From: UBA5232 sp035370405
GTDB lineage: Bacteria; Patescibacteriota; Dojkabacteria; SC72
Direction of reading: 5' to 3'
Assembly: GCA_035370405.1 (NCBI GenBank)
Contig: DAOOVT010000002.1
Coordinates: 1 to 59,096 of the forward strand
Length of the DNA stretch: 59,096 bases
Both the position numbers and the translations under genes were made by a program. A model generated the notes under the pieces. That model was not told the DNA's origin. It searched no databases and was given only the letters and a program-made list of their open reading frames with translations. Positions 26,737 through 35,659 of the stretch are shown here, one piece after another; position 1 is the first letter of the stretch; each line of letters begins with the position of its first letter.

Positions 26737-27813
26737 TTATTCAACAAAGATATCATCTTTGTCATTTGCATTTGTTGTATTTAGAATGTAGAAAGTTCCA
26801 CGACCTCTTCCTTTTTGTAGAATGTACTTTTTTTCTAGCATATCTTGTAGGTCTCTGTATGAAGTCATAAAAGAGACGCCCATCATTTTAGTAAAGTCAC
26901 TTCTTGTTATTTTTTGATTGATTGTTAGATAGTCAATTATTTTAATTTGTCTAGGGTTGAGATGGAGTTCTAGATCTCCCTGTTTTTTTACTTTTTTTAT
27001 GTATGTATCTTTTATTTCATTGGAGATTTCTACGGAAGTTTTAGATATGGTGTAGAGGAATGCTTCTAAGAATGTTGTAAGGTCTAGTTTTCCTTTTGAG
27101 AGTCCAAAGGCAGATGTGAAGTCTTCTGATATGTTGTTTATCGATTTGAACATTGGAAAGATATTTTCTGGATTGTAACCGTATTTTTTTGCAATTGTTT
27201 CTGCAGTAAGTATTGCAGTTATTTGATTTCCCATAGCGAATGGTGCTTTATCTATGAATTCGTAGAGTAGAACACCAATTTTTATTAGTTTGTGATTGAT
27301 GTCTCTTCCATTTTGTATCCATTCAAATATTTCATTAAAGTGCATAACTGGGTCTAGATTGGGGTAGAAGTCTCTGCATTTGTACCATGTGTCATATATT
27401 TCGTTTGGCTTTTCAGAGAATGTCCTTAATTTGCCTATTTCTGTGTCATCAGCGATGTCCTTAGTTATTAGCCTGTTTATATGGGTAGCTAATTCCATAG
27501 ATGGTTTTAGTGAGTTTGTGTCACTGTATGAGTTTATGAAGTCCTTAGCATTCCTAAAATTTGTGAATAGTTTTAATTTTTTCTTTTCGGAAGGCATTTC
27601 TTGTCCTCTTTGTATTGTAAGTGCTTTGTTGTATCCAATTGGGTATGAGACTAATTCACCTAGACTTTGGATATCTTCTGAAGATAATCTTTCTCGTATT
27701 CCTGATTTATATTTTTCTGGTATTGGGTTGTATTTAATATCTGTAATAGCAATCTCATATCTTACGATATAGTTGAGCATTAAGTTTGTGAGCGTATATT
27801 TTGGAACTTTCAT
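26737..27813 (-). CDS. Degenerate Fic-like protein with C-terminal winged helix
   Basis: The 358-aa protein follows the Fic family plan. An N-terminal helical part includes SYPIGYNKALTIQRG. A Fic core region has ...FNEIFEWIQNG...LIKIGVLLYEFI, and a C-terminal winged HTH spans LNPRQIKIIDYLTINQKITRSDFTKMMGVSFMTSYRDL. The catalytic loop, normally HPFxxGNGRxxR, reads APFAMGNQITAI (190-201): His, acidic, Gly, and both Arg are replaced. AMP transfer is therefore unlikely; a DNA-binding or structural role is inferred. It starts 19 nt after tRNA-Thr(CGT) on the same strand and ends 28 nt before gatB. Confidence 0.75.
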   Translation of the reverse strand: MKVPKYTLTNLMLNYIVRYEIAITDIKYNPIPEKYKSGIRERLSSEDIQSLGELVSYPIGYNKALTIQRGQEMPSEKKKLKLFTNFRNAKDFINSYSDTNSLKPSMELATHINRLITKDIADDTEIGKLRTFSEKPNEIYDTWYKCRDFYPNLDPVMHFNEIFEWIQNGRDINHKLIKIGVLLYEFIDKAPFAMGNQITAILTAETIAKKYGYNPENIFPMFKSINNISEDFTSAFGLSKGKLDLTTFLEAFLYTISKTSVEISNEIKDTYIKKVKKQGDLELHLNPRQIKIIDYLTINQKITRSDFTKMMGVSFMTSYRDLQDMLEKKYILQKGRGRGTFYILNTTNANDKDDIFVE

Positions 27814-27832
27814 ATGTTTATTGTTGTTTAAA

Positions 27833-27905
27833 AGCTGGTGGATGGATTCGAACCAACGACCTGTCCCTTACGAAGGGAATGCTCTACCAACTGAGCTACA
27901 CCAGC
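27833..27905 (-). tRNA. tRNA-Thr(CGT)
   Basis: Minus strand: acceptor GCTGGTG/CACCAGC, anticodon loop TTCGTAA (CGT), T-loop TTCGAAT. The outermost anticodon-stem pair is mismatched (T-C). Discriminator T. Confidence 0.94.
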
Positions 27906-28008
27906 ATATATAGTTGGTATTGTAACAAAAATGATACGTATATTCTAGAGCAAATGATCTACAATGTTTTGCTAGGAGAATTTACTAAGTATATGGTTGT
28001 TTTTGTGG

Positions 28009-28081
28009 AGCGAGAGACGGGACTCGAACCCGCTACCTTCTCCTTGGGAAGGAGACATTCTACCAGATGAACTACTCTCGC
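28009..28081 (-). tRNA. tRNA-Gly(CCC)
   Basis: Minus strand: acceptor GCGAGAG/CTCTCGC identical to the tRNA-Gly(GCC) at 10.5 kb, anticodon loop TTCCCAA (CCC), discriminator T, CCA encoded at 28006-28008. It lies downstream of the ytxH gene terminator. Confidence 0.96.
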
Positions 28082-28098
28082 ATCTTGTCGAGAGTATA

Positions 28099-28129
28099 TA
28101 AAAAAAAGAGGAGTATTTCCACTCCTCTT
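28099..28129 (-). terminator. Rho-independent terminator after the YtxH gene
   Basis: On the minus strand the stem AGAGGAGT/ACTCCTCT with a 6-nt loop is followed by at least seven U. It separates the YtxH gene from tRNA-Gly(CCC). Confidence 0.93.
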
Positions 28130-28155
28130 CTTTAATGATTTAACAAAATCACAAA

Positions 28156-28524
28156 TTACTTGGATAATTGCTTTTTTACCATTTCCCAATCATTTTTTAG
28201 TAGCATTCCAAGTTTTTCACCAGTCTTTTCTGTGACTTCTTGATTTGATCTTAAGTCTCGAACGACTTCAGAAACTAGTTCTTTGTATTTTGCTTCATCT
28301 ATTAGTTGTCCTGCTTGTTTGATATTCTCAATCTTTGCTTTTAGCTCCTTTTGTGCATTTAAATATACTTCCTCAGCTCTGTCTCCTAGATCTTCTGCAA
28401 GTTTCTTAATATCTTCTCGTGTCTGTTTCCCAGACTTTGGAGCCAACAGAATACCTGAGATTGCACCACCGATTGCTCCAAAAATTGCACCTTTGAGGAA
28501 CGATTTTTTAGCTTGTTCTGGCAT
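28156..28524 (-). CDS. YtxH domain protein
   Basis: The 122-aa protein has a short N-terminal glycine-zipper membrane helix (FLKGAIFGAIGGAISGILLAP) followed by KSGKQTREDI and a long amphipathic helix (about 40-85). This is the YtxH family pattern, a small membrane protein of unclear function found with stress and envelope genes. It may form oligomeric helices at the membrane. It is followed by a strong terminator. Confidence 0.85.
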   Translation of the reverse strand: MPEQAKKSFLKGAIFGAIGGAISGILLAPKSGKQTREDIKKLAEDLGDRAEEVYLNAQKELKAKIENIKQAGQLIDEAKYKELVSEVVRDLRSNQEVTEKTGEKLGMLLKNDWEMVKKQLSK

Positions 28525-28552
28525 AGTTTATATAAATTAAAAATTAAATATA

Positions 28553-28855
28553 CTAAAATTTGAACGTCTTAAGTATAAGGTAAAATATTATCAAAAAGAA
28601 TGCAGGAATCAAGAAGGCAAGTATTAGCGTACTTAGGGAATATTCTTTTTCCTGTGTTGGAGTTTGATTTTCTTGATCTGTGTTTTGTTCCTCCGCTACT
28701 TGAGTATTTTCGTCAGTATCTGTAGAGTCCTGTACAACAGGAGCTGAAAGTTCTTGAGTTTCTGTTGTATCTGTAGGCTGTTCTTCCTGTGCAAATGCAC
28801 TTATGGGTGAAATGAGGAGTAGTAATGTTGCGAAAATTTGTATAACATTTTTCAT
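28553..28855 (-). CDS. Small secreted Thr/Glu/Gln-rich membrane-anchored protein
   Basis: I do not recognise a family. The 100-aa product has a signal peptide (cleavage near AFA/QE), a low-complexity stretch of about 45 residues rich in Thr, Glu, Gln and Asp, and a C-terminal TM (LSTLILAFLIPAFFLIIFYLIL) with a short basic end. The layout suggests a surface stalk or spacer. TGG-TAACAT lies 7 nt before its ATG. It is divergent from rnhB with 25 nt between starts. Confidence 0.65.
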   Translation of the reverse strand: MKNVIQIFATLLLLISPISAFAQEEQPTDTTETQELSAPVVQDSTDTDENTQVAEEQNTDQENQTPTQEKEYSLSTLILAFLIPAFFLIIFYLILKTFKF

Positions 28856-28862
28856 TAAGCAT

Positions 28863-28871
28863 ATGTTACCA
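28863..28871 (-). promoter_or_regulatory. Extended -10 promoter of the 28.6-kb surface gene
   Basis: TGG-TAACAT lies 7 nt before the ATG at 28855. On the other strand TGT-TACCAT (28864-28872) lies 8 nt before the rnhB ATG, so the two -10 elements would occupy the same bases. Confidence 0.4.
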
Positions 28872-28880
28872 TATATTCAC

Positions 28881-29510
28881 ATGATATATCCAGATATTGA
28901 GTTAGAAAAAAAATTATGGAATTCTGGCAAGAGGGTAGTGGTGGGTCTAGATGAAGTAGGAAGAGGTCCTCTTGCTGGTCCTGTTGTTGCTGGTGCATTG
29001 GTTATATCTGGAGAAGAGTGTGTTGTTGAAGGTGTAAGAGATAGTAAGAAAATGAGTTTAAAACAGAGAGAGCGTAGTTATGATTTGATTGTTGAGAAAT
29101 CAACAGCGTACGGAATAGGCGTTGTTAGTTCTGATGAAATAGATAGGATTGGGATTAAGTATGCTGTTTTGGCGGCAATGAGGGAGGCAGTTAGTCAGGT
29201 GGAGAGTAAGTTAGGGAGTACAGTAGATTATATAATAGCCGATGGTGGTATTTATCCATTGAGAGATCATGATATGGATATTTTGAATAAAGGTGATATG
29301 TATCATTACAGTATTGCTGGTGCTTCTGTACTTGCTAAGGTGACTAGAGATAGGATGATGGCGAGTTATGCAACTATTTATCCAATGTATGGATTTGAAA
29401 GAAATGTTGGTTATGGAACTAAAGAGCATATTGAGGCTATACAGAAGTTCGGTATTTGTGAAATACATAGAAAAACTTTCGAACCAATAAAAAGTATGTT
29501 AAGGGATTAA
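28881..29510 (+). CDS. rnhB: Ribonuclease HII
   Basis: The 209-aa enzyme cleaves RNA in RNA-DNA hybrids, including single ribonucleotides. Motifs are VVVGLDEVGRGPLAGPVV (catalytic Asp and Glu), VRDSKKMSLKQRE, IIADGGI (catalytic Asp), KGDMYHYSIAGASVLAKVTRDRMM, and the end signature EIHRKTF. The frame extends upstream, but homology begins at MIYPDIELEK (ATG at 28881). Confidence 0.95.
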   Translation: MIYPDIELEKKLWNSGKRVVVGLDEVGRGPLAGPVVAGALVISGEECVVEGVRDSKKMSLKQRERSYDLIVEKSTAYGIGVVSSDEIDRIGIKYAVLAAMREAVSQVESKLGSTVDYIIADGGIYPLRDHDMDILNKGDMYHYSIAGASVLAKVTRDRMMASYATIYPMYGFERNVGYGTKEHIEAIQKFGICEIHRKTFEPIKSMLRD

Positions 29511-29529
29511 TATAATTTGAATATTTATG

Positions 29530-29549
29530 CAACCTTGTACATGGGGTTG
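29530..29549 (+). terminator. Possible weak terminator after rnhB
   Basis: CAACCTTG and TGGGGTTG can pair over 8 bp including three G-U pairs around a UACA loop, followed after 10 nt by a short U run. Confidence 0.3.
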
Positions 29550-29592
29550 TATTGTCATCATTTTTAATAGTATAATCCTCTGTCATTTGTGT

Positions 29593-29665
29593 GGGGCGCT
29601 AGCTCATCCGGTAGAGCAACTGCCTTTTAAGCAGTAGGTGTCGAGTTCGAGTCTCGAGCGCCTCA
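29593..29665 (+). tRNA. tRNA-Lys(TTT)
   Basis: Acceptor GGGGCGC/GCGCCTC, anticodon loop CTTTTAA (TTT), T-loop TTCGAGT, discriminator A. CCA is not encoded. It ends 2 nt from the convergent gatA. Confidence 0.96.
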
Positions 29666-29667
29666 TT

Positions 29668-31119
29668 TTAATGTATTTCCTTTAGAGTAAGTCTTCCTAT
29701 ACTTTTTTCTATGCCATAGGCTAGATTAAGGATTGTTTGTTCATCAAATCTTCTCCCTATAAATTGGATCCCTGTGGGCATAGAATCAGATAATCCAGAT
29801 GGTACCGTTATTCCTGGAAGACCTGCTTCTGAACTTCCCTCTGCTAGGATATCAGCAATTTCTCCAAATAGAGGATTTTGTGCATCTTCATCGGATAATG
29901 CTGTAGAAGGAGTAGTTGGTGCAACTATGGCATCATATTTGTTTAATACATCGTCTAAATTCTCTTTAATCATCTGTCTTACCTGTTCAGATTTTCTGAA
30001 GTATTCATCAGCATATCCTGAGGAAAGTGAAAATGTTCCTGTCATAATTCTTCTTTTAGGTTCTTTTCCAAAACCTTCCCCCCTTGTACTTTCATAATAT
30101 TCTTTTATTGTTTTGTTGTTACTTCCTTCTATACCAAACCTAGTCCCATCGTATCTTGCCAAATTAGATGAAACCTCACTTCTACAGGTGACTGTATATA
30201 CTGCCATAGAGTATTTAGGATCAAGAATATTTATTTCGTCAATTTTTACATTTAGATCTTTTAATATTTCTATACATTTTAGGAAGTTTTTTCTTACACC
30301 ATCTGATAGGTTTAAATTCAGATATTCAATTGGTAAGGCAATGTGCATATCTTTTAAATGTTCTGTTGTTAGATTTTTTGAATAACTAGGAATTTTCTTG
30401 TCAGAGGATGTCATGTCATTGCTATCTAAACCAGCAATTATTTCGAGAATGTACGCAGAGTCTTGTACAGATTTTGTCAGTGTCCCAGGGCAATCTAATG
30501 ATGAACCCATTGCAAGAACGCCATACCTAGAAACTCTTCCATAGGTCGGCTTTAAGCCTACCAAACCACACCAAGATGATGGCAACCTTATGGATCCAGC
30601 GGTTTCTGTTCCTACTGATGCAGCACATAGATCGGCACTGAGAGCAGAAGCAGATCCGCCACTAGAACCTCCGGGTAACTTCTTTGTATTCCATGGATTT
30701 CTAGATGGACCGTAGTATGATGTTGCAGTACCAGATCCGTGACAAAATTCATCTAAATTTGTTTTTCCCAAGATAATGGCTTCTTCATCTAAGAGTTTTT
30801 GTACTACTGTTGCATTGTAAACAGGAATATACCCATCAAGAATGTGTGATGCACATGTAGTGAGTATATCCTTCGTTGAAAATACATCTTTTATGGAAAT
30901 GGGTATCCCAGATAGTTTTTTGTCTTTGTATTTTTCAAAATTATTGTCAAAATGTTTTGCTTTTTTCAAAGCATCTTCTCTGCAAACAGTAATGTATGAG
31001 TTTAGTTTAGTATCATATGTGTCAATTCTTTTGAGATAGTAGTTGACTAATTCATATGCAGATATGCTTTTGTCTAATATTTTTTCTCTAAGTTGAGTTA
31101 ATGTGAGGTTTTCTTCCAT
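29668..31119 (-). CDS. gatA: Aspartyl/glutamyl-tRNA(Asn/Gln) amidotransferase subunit A
   Basis: The 483-aa amidase-signature enzyme releases ammonia from glutamine for GatB. It has the Lys of SGIPISIKDVF, the glycine-rich GGSSGGSASALSADLCAASVGTETAGSIRLPSSWCG containing the cis-Ser and nucleophile Ser, and GLKPTYGRVSRYG. All triad residues are present. It is unlinked from gatB/gatC by about 3 kb, although on the same strand. It ends beside tRNA-Lys(TTT). Confidence 0.96.
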   Translation of the reverse strand: MEENLTLTQLREKILDKSISAYELVNYYLKRIDTYDTKLNSYITVCREDALKKAKHFDNNFEKYKDKKLSGIPISIKDVFSTKDILTTCASHILDGYIPVYNATVVQKLLDEEAIILGKTNLDEFCHGSGTATSYYGPSRNPWNTKKLPGGSSGGSASALSADLCAASVGTETAGSIRLPSSWCGLVGLKPTYGRVSRYGVLAMGSSLDCPGTLTKSVQDSAYILEIIAGLDSNDMTSSDKKIPSYSKNLTTEHLKDMHIALPIEYLNLNLSDGVRKNFLKCIEILKDLNVKIDEINILDPKYSMAVYTVTCRSEVSSNLARYDGTRFGIEGSNNKTIKEYYESTRGEGFGKEPKRRIMTGTFSLSSGYADEYFRKSEQVRQMIKENLDDVLNKYDAIVAPTTPSTALSDEDAQNPLFGEIADILAEGSSEAGLPGITVPSGLSDSMPTGIQFIGRRFDEQTILNLAYGIEKSIGRLTLKEIH

Positions 31120-31155
31120 GTTTCTAAAAAATGTAATATTTCAATGTTGATTCTA

Positions 31156-31725
31156 TCAGAATCCAAAATAAATGGAAATTGATATAGCTAATGTTATGAG
31201 AGTCCCAGCAATTACCTGTGTAGGAGTATGTTTGTTCAATTTTATCCTAGACCAAGCAATTAAGGGTGTGAATATGAATAGAAGTAAAGAGTAGGGCGAT
31301 CTGAGAACATAGTATATGGTTGTAAAAAGAAGTGTTGAGAATGTCATATGTCCACTGATTTTCCAGAATAGAGTTATTAATGTTAGCGTCGCTGTAGAAG
31401 CAAAGAGTGCTAGTGAAGCATTTGTAAGTATTTCAATGTTTTCTTTTTGTATAAATATATACATAATTCCAAAAAGTATTGTGAGTGAAATAAAGAAAGG
31501 CGGTCTTTCTTTTCTGTCTGTCAAATCATGATCGGATATTTTGAAATGTTTTTTTACAGTGAAGTAGGACACTAAAGGTATTAGTGCATAAATAGTAGAG
31601 AAGATGATTTTAGAACGTAAGGTTAGGTCTGACATAATGATTGGAATTACTACTGCCAAAATCATTGTTACAAAACCGTTGAATGTCTCAGATATTATTT
31701 TTGCAATTTTGTTGGATTTAATCAT
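31156..31725 (-). CDS. PAP2 superfamily membrane phosphatase-like protein
   Basis: The 189-aa protein has about five TM segments and the PAP2 motifs 2 and 3: SGHMTFST and SRIKLNKHTPTQVIAGT. A KERPPF segment partly matches motif 1. PAP2 enzymes dephosphorylate lipid phosphates such as undecaprenyl pyrophosphate or phosphatidic acid. The usual Asp in motif 3 (HxxxD) is replaced by Thr-Gln. Activity is plausible, substrate unknown. TGA-TACAAT lies 6 nt before the ATG. Confidence 0.78.
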   Translation of the reverse strand: MIKSNKIAKIISETFNGFVTMILAVVIPIIMSDLTLRSKIIFSTIYALIPLVSYFTVKKHFKISDHDLTDRKERPPFFISLTILFGIMYIFIQKENIEILTNASLALFASTATLTLITLFWKISGHMTFSTLLFTTIYYVLRSPYSLLLFIFTPLIAWSRIKLNKHTPTQVIAGTLITLAISISIYFGF

Positions 31726-31731
31726 ATGTGC

Positions 31732-31740
31732 ATTGTATCA
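31732..31740 (-). promoter_or_regulatory. Extended -10 promoter of the PAP2 gene
   Basis: TGA-TACAAT 6 nt before the ATG at 31725 predicts a leaderless mRNA. Confidence 0.55.
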
Positions 31741-31744
31741 GATT

Positions 31745-32155
31745 CTAATCTCCAAGTAACTGTCTTTTTACTTCATTTTCATCATTTTTTGTTAGTATTG
31801 ATATATCCTTTGGAATGTCAGCAGTAAGGCTATCTTTCTTGTTGAGTATTTTTAATATTTCCTCTGCGTTGTCATCTCCTGCAATTCTATTTATTGATAT
31901 TTTGCCACATTTTTCGCATTTGTGTACTATCATAATCTCCCCCTGCTTCTTTTTCCCATATTTATCAAGTCCTTCATTTTTGAATGTTAGTGCTATTGGT
32001 TTCATTATCCCATGGCAATTTGATTTCCTATCACCTGCTCTTGTGTCATCTAAATGCAGAGAGTGAAGGCAATATGGGCAGTGATTTCTATGTTTAGTTC
32101 CTATATTCTTCTCTTCTGGGAATTTTTTTGTGCAATTAATACAGTAGGTCATCAT
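31745..32155 (-). CDS. RNHCP domain protein
   Basis: The 136-aa protein begins with a Cys pair (CINC) and carries the RNHCPYCLHSLHLDD signature of the RNHCP family, then a second zinc-knuckle pair (CEKCGKISINRIAGDD). Several Cys/His pairs suggest one or two zinc ribbons. Its function is unknown; nucleic-acid binding is a guess. It shares a TAATG-type 1-nt overlap with the upstream gene. Confidence 0.85.
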   Translation of the reverse strand: MMTYCINCTKKFPEEKNIGTKHRNHCPYCLHSLHLDDTRAGDRKSNCHGIMKPIALTFKNEGLDKYGKKKQGEIMIVHKCEKCGKISINRIAGDDNAEEILKILNKKDSLTADIPKDISILTKNDENEVKRQLLGD

Positions 32156-33234
32156 TAAAGAAGGATTTTTCCATTTTCAACTAATTGGTCTGTTAGTTGT
32201 TTTAGTATTGTGGGATGTGTTTCTATGACGAAGCCTAATTTATTACTGGGTAAGCCCCAAGTTGTATTGTTTTTTTCTTTTCGTTGGACAAGGTCTACTG
32301 TGGTCATTGCAGGTTTGTCAGTAAAAGGAGAAGAATGGTCCATTTTGCCATAGTAATTGGTTCCTGAAAGTTCAATGAGGCCAATATCTTTTGGAGAATT
32401 TGTAAGTATGTTATCAATAAATTGTATGCGTCGATTTTCGGATTCTTCCCAGAATTGTTGTTTCTGGTCTTCATTCATCTGAGCTAATATTGCTGGATTT
32501 TCAAAGAATGGTGCTATTGCTCTAATATCCAATGAGAGGAGGAGTGGCAAATTTTCTCTAGATAGAATATTTTTTAAGTCTTCATACGCATTTATGTTGC
32601 TCATTAAATCTGGGAGGTCTTTGCTTGGCTTTATTTCAATAGCACTGTAAAAAGATTTTCCTTTCACACTATTTTTTATATCTTTTAGAATTCTAACAGT
32701 AGAAGGTATATCTATGAGTGCTTGTGCAGAGTCAAGTCTCAGGAGTCCAAACTGCTTTTTTGAAATCATTGTTTCTAGAAGTGAATTAGTTTCAATTTGC
32801 CCTTTTTTCTCATTAGTATGCATAAGAAACTCTCCTGCAATATCGGTTACTGTTTTTACAAATTCATTTGGAGATAAACCATTTTTTTTGATTCTTTCTG
32901 AGTATGCCTGTGTAATTTCTTTTAACCCTGTATATACCGGATAATCAACACTCTGAATTGGAATATTTGATTTTTGAATTGTTTCAACATCAAATGCTCT
33001 TGCCGCTACTACTGACATTCCATTTATGATTTCGGAAGACATGCTTTCTCTAATATTGCTTAATGTGTGCTCTGTAAGTGGTTTGGGGTAGACTGTAGAA
33101 ACAATGAGTTCCTCTTTATCTTTTAGTGTTTCTGTGGGAACTGCAGACATCATATCTATACTGATATCTCTTCTATTTTCTTGTGGTGGATAACCTGAAA
33201 TATTTCCTGCTGATAATTGATTTTCACTTTCCAT
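32155..33234 (-). CDS. Conserved hypothetical protein, possible TIM-barrel-like
   Basis: A 359-aa soluble protein without signal peptide or TM that I do not recognise. An N-terminal part of about 60 residues is probably disordered. After that, alternating predicted helices and short strands (GLLRLDSAQALIDIP, FYSAIEIKPS, LPLLLSLDIRAIAPFF, IGLIELSGTNYYG, LGFVIETHPTILKQL) suggest an alpha/beta barrel of the sugar-isomerase type, but no catalytic motif is certain. TGA-TATAAT lies 6 nt before the ATG. It leads into the RNHCP gene. Confidence 0.6.
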   Translation of the reverse strand: MESENQLSAGNISGYPPQENRRDISIDMMSAVPTETLKDKEELIVSTVYPKPLTEHTLSNIRESMSSEIINGMSVVAARAFDVETIQKSNIPIQSVDYPVYTGLKEITQAYSERIKKNGLSPNEFVKTVTDIAGEFLMHTNEKKGQIETNSLLETMISKKQFGLLRLDSAQALIDIPSTVRILKDIKNSVKGKSFYSAIEIKPSKDLPDLMSNINAYEDLKNILSRENLPLLLSLDIRAIAPFFENPAILAQMNEDQKQQFWEESENRRIQFIDNILTNSPKDIGLIELSGTNYYGKMDHSSPFTDKPAMTTVDLVQRKEKNNTTWGLPSNKLGFVIETHPTILKQLTDQLVENGKILL

Positions 33235-33240
33235 GTTTCA

Positions 33241-33249
33241 ATTATATCA
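33241..33249 (-). promoter_or_regulatory. Extended -10 promoter of the 32-kb operon
   Basis: TGA-TATAAT, a consensus extended -10, ends 6 nt before the ATG at 33234. The mRNA would start at the start codon. Confidence 0.65.
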
Positions 33250-33253
33250 TTTA

Positions 33254-35458
33254 TTAATTTAAAATTTTCTCAAGAATTGTGCTTTTGTGTGTTGTTGTTA
33301 TATATAGCTTATGTAATGCTCGTGTCGTAGCAACATACAATTTTTTTATATCTATTTCCTTTGTTGAATAGTATTCATCGTAAAGATCTGCAATTACTAC
33401 TGTGTCAAATTCAAGCCCTTTTGAGTTTGATATTGGGAGGATATGCAATCCTGGTTGATAGTTGCTTTCAGAATAATCAAAAACCTCTTTTCCTATTTCC
33501 TTCTCATATTTTTTTAGTTTGAAGAATAACTGGTCTGCATGAGTGCGGTCTTTACATAGCACAGCACAAGTTACAGAGCCATTTTCAAATTGGTTTTTTA
33601 ATATTGATATTAATTTGTAAATTTCATTGGTTGGTATTTTTGAAATTGAGTCAGAGAAGTTAATAATTTCTACTTTTTCACCATGTCTAAGCACTGCTTC
33701 TGGCAATTCATATGAGTCATCGAGGAAGGATTTCATAATCTTATTGGCAAATTGGACTATTTCGATTGTTGTTCTATAGCATTTATTAAGATTATAGTAT
33801 TTTGCCTTTTTCTTAGTGTATTTTTCTACTAGTGCTAAGATATTTTTCCAATTTTTTATGTAGAAAGGAGGAATTATTGATTGAGCTGGGTCTCCTGCTA
33901 TCGTTATATTTCCATCTCTTGCTATTAGGCACAATGTGGCTATTTGTACAAAACTCATATCTTGTGCTTCATCTATGACAATATAATCCCTCATATATTG
34001 TTTTGTGCCATAGATTTTAAGATGTAGGTATACTATTGGTGCTAAATCTTCTATTCTGTATGTATGAATTTTTCCATTTGTACTAAGACCTTTTAATGAA
34101 TATGAGTTAATGTCTTTTAAAAGTAGCCCAGTTGTAAAGAGTTTTTTGTAAAGTGAATAGATTTTTAATGATTTTCTAAAATATTGTATTAATGTGCTTT
34201 TCACCTCAGTCAAATTTTGATAATTTTTGCTAGACAGAGATGTTTTTAATTCTTCCTGATGTATAGCATACTCCATCGCTAATTCTAGACGCTCACTCAT
34301 ATCAATATTGCTGAACTGATTTTTTAGTTCATAATACCGATTTATTATGATTTCTTTATGCGTGTAAGGAATATTTTCTAAGATATTTTGTTCTGTTGTG
34401 TCAATATATTGATCAAGTATTTTTAGGAAATCAATGGAGCCCTTAAATTCTTTTATTTCTGGATTTTCTTCATTTGTCGAAACAGTGTAGTAATCATTCC
34501 ATCCTAGAACCTTTTTGGCCCAAAAGAGGTATGTTATGCTGTCAATTTTTGATATTCCTAAGTTGGGGAGAACATCTGAAATGTAATCTATGAACAGCTG
34601 ATTTGGTGCTATGACTAATGTGTTTTCATTTGAAATTTTGTCTTTGTAGGTGTAAAGCAAATAGGCTAATCTATGAAGAAGTATAGTTGTTTTCCCACTT
34701 CCTGCAACACCTTGTACAATTATTGGGTTATTTATTTGATCCCTTATGATTTGATTTTGTTGTGATTGAATTGTTGATACGATATCCTGAAGCTTTTTTC
34801 CCAACCTTTCATTTAATTGGGCAAGAAGGAATTCATCGGCTGTTTCATTTCCTGATTTCGCATCATATATTCCTTTGATCCTAGCTAAAGAGATTTGGAA
34901 TTGCCTTTTTTGAAGTAAATTGCCTTTTTTTTCTCCGATGGGTGCAAGAAAAGATACATTTTGACGAGGTCCAGAATTTTGGTAGTATAAATTGGCAATT
35001 GGGGATCGCCAGTCAATTATTAGAGGAAGATTAGTTTTTTCATCAATTTTGGCGGATTTTCCTATATACAAAGTAAGTGGTTTTCCCGTGGTAGAGTCAT
35101 AAGAAAGGAAAGAAATCTTACCAAAGTAAGGAGAGTCGAGAACATTTAATTCCTCATTTATTCTGTCGACAACTCTTTCAATTTGATTGAGAATTTTGTT
35201 GTAAATTGATTTCGCTGCGAGAATTGAGTCTTGTCCTGATTCTGCTTTTATAATCATTGCTTGATTTTCTAAGTCTATTTCCAGTGAATGTAGTTTTTGA
35301 AGGAGAAATGCTAGTTTCGAGGAGGTTATTTGGGTGGTATGCTCAAGATATGGGTACTCTTCTTGAAGGATATTTGTATCTTTCTTAACATTAGAAAAGT
35401 CCACGATGGAATCCAAGTCTTTATATATGGGATTAAGGTATTTTGCGAATGTCTGCAT
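33254..35458 (-). CDS. HelD-like superfamily 1 helicase (UvrD/IcuA type)
   Basis: The 734-aa protein has an N-terminal coiled-coil arm (about 15-80), an insert with TLYIGKSAKID and LIIDWRSPIANLYY typical of HelD, then the SF1 motor. Walker A is VQGVAGSGKTTILLHRLAYLL, Walker B DYIVIDEAQDMSFVQIATLCLI, motif III ITIAGDPAQSI, and late motifs SKGLEFDTVVIADL and LYVATTRALHKLYI. HelD proteins remove stalled RNA polymerase. The ATG at 35458 follows a TTGCGA-17-TAGACT promoter with an 18-nt leader. A 22-bp palindrome is centred 58.5 bp upstream of the predicted start. Confidence 0.9.
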   Translation of the reverse strand: MQTFAKYLNPIYKDLDSIVDFSNVKKDTNILQEEYPYLEHTTQITSSKLAFLLQKLHSLEIDLENQAMIIKAESGQDSILAAKSIYNKILNQIERVVDRINEELNVLDSPYFGKISFLSYDSTTGKPLTLYIGKSAKIDEKTNLPLIIDWRSPIANLYYQNSGPRQNVSFLAPIGEKKGNLLQKRQFQISLARIKGIYDAKSGNETADEFLLAQLNERLGKKLQDIVSTIQSQQNQIIRDQINNPIIVQGVAGSGKTTILLHRLAYLLYTYKDKISNENTLVIAPNQLFIDYISDVLPNLGISKIDSITYLFWAKKVLGWNDYYTVSTNEENPEIKEFKGSIDFLKILDQYIDTTEQNILENIPYTHKEIIINRYYELKNQFSNIDMSERLELAMEYAIHQEELKTSLSSKNYQNLTEVKSTLIQYFRKSLKIYSLYKKLFTTGLLLKDINSYSLKGLSTNGKIHTYRIEDLAPIVYLHLKIYGTKQYMRDYIVIDEAQDMSFVQIATLCLIARDGNITIAGDPAQSIIPPFYIKNWKNILALVEKYTKKKAKYYNLNKCYRTTIEIVQFANKIMKSFLDDSYELPEAVLRHGEKVEIINFSDSISKIPTNEIYKLISILKNQFENGSVTCAVLCKDRTHADQLFFKLKKYEKEIGKEVFDYSESNYQPGLHILPISNSKGLEFDTVVIADLYDEYYSTKEIDIKKLYVATTRALHKLYITTTHKSTILEKILN

Positions 35459-35483
35459 GATGATATGAAAAGAATTAGCCAAC

Positions 35484-35512
35484 AGTCTACAACAAACACA
35501 CAAATTTCGCAA
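35484..35512 (-). promoter_or_regulatory. Promoter of helD-like gene
   Basis: On the minus strand TTGCGA (35512-35507) and TAGACT (35489-35484) are separated by 17 nt. Predicted start about 35477. Confidence 0.6.
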
Positions 35513-35524
35513 ATAAACAGTACA

Positions 35525-35546
35525 AGGTTCAACCTGGGTAGAACCT
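35525..35546. promoter_or_regulatory. Operator-like imperfect palindrome 1
   Basis: A 22-bp inverted repeat with arms AGGTTC and GAACCT and inner ACC/GGT. Its edge is 12 nt upstream of the -35 of the helD-like gene. It shares its pattern with sites at 35660 and 35814. Confidence 0.7.
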
Positions 35547-35659
35547 CATACTGCTAGATGTTGGTGTACTAGCATTTCGCTATCAAAAATATGTTTATTC
35601 AATTTCAGTAGTCTTACTGATTTCTTTGCTCTTTCAATACTTTCGGAGAGTTTCTGGTA

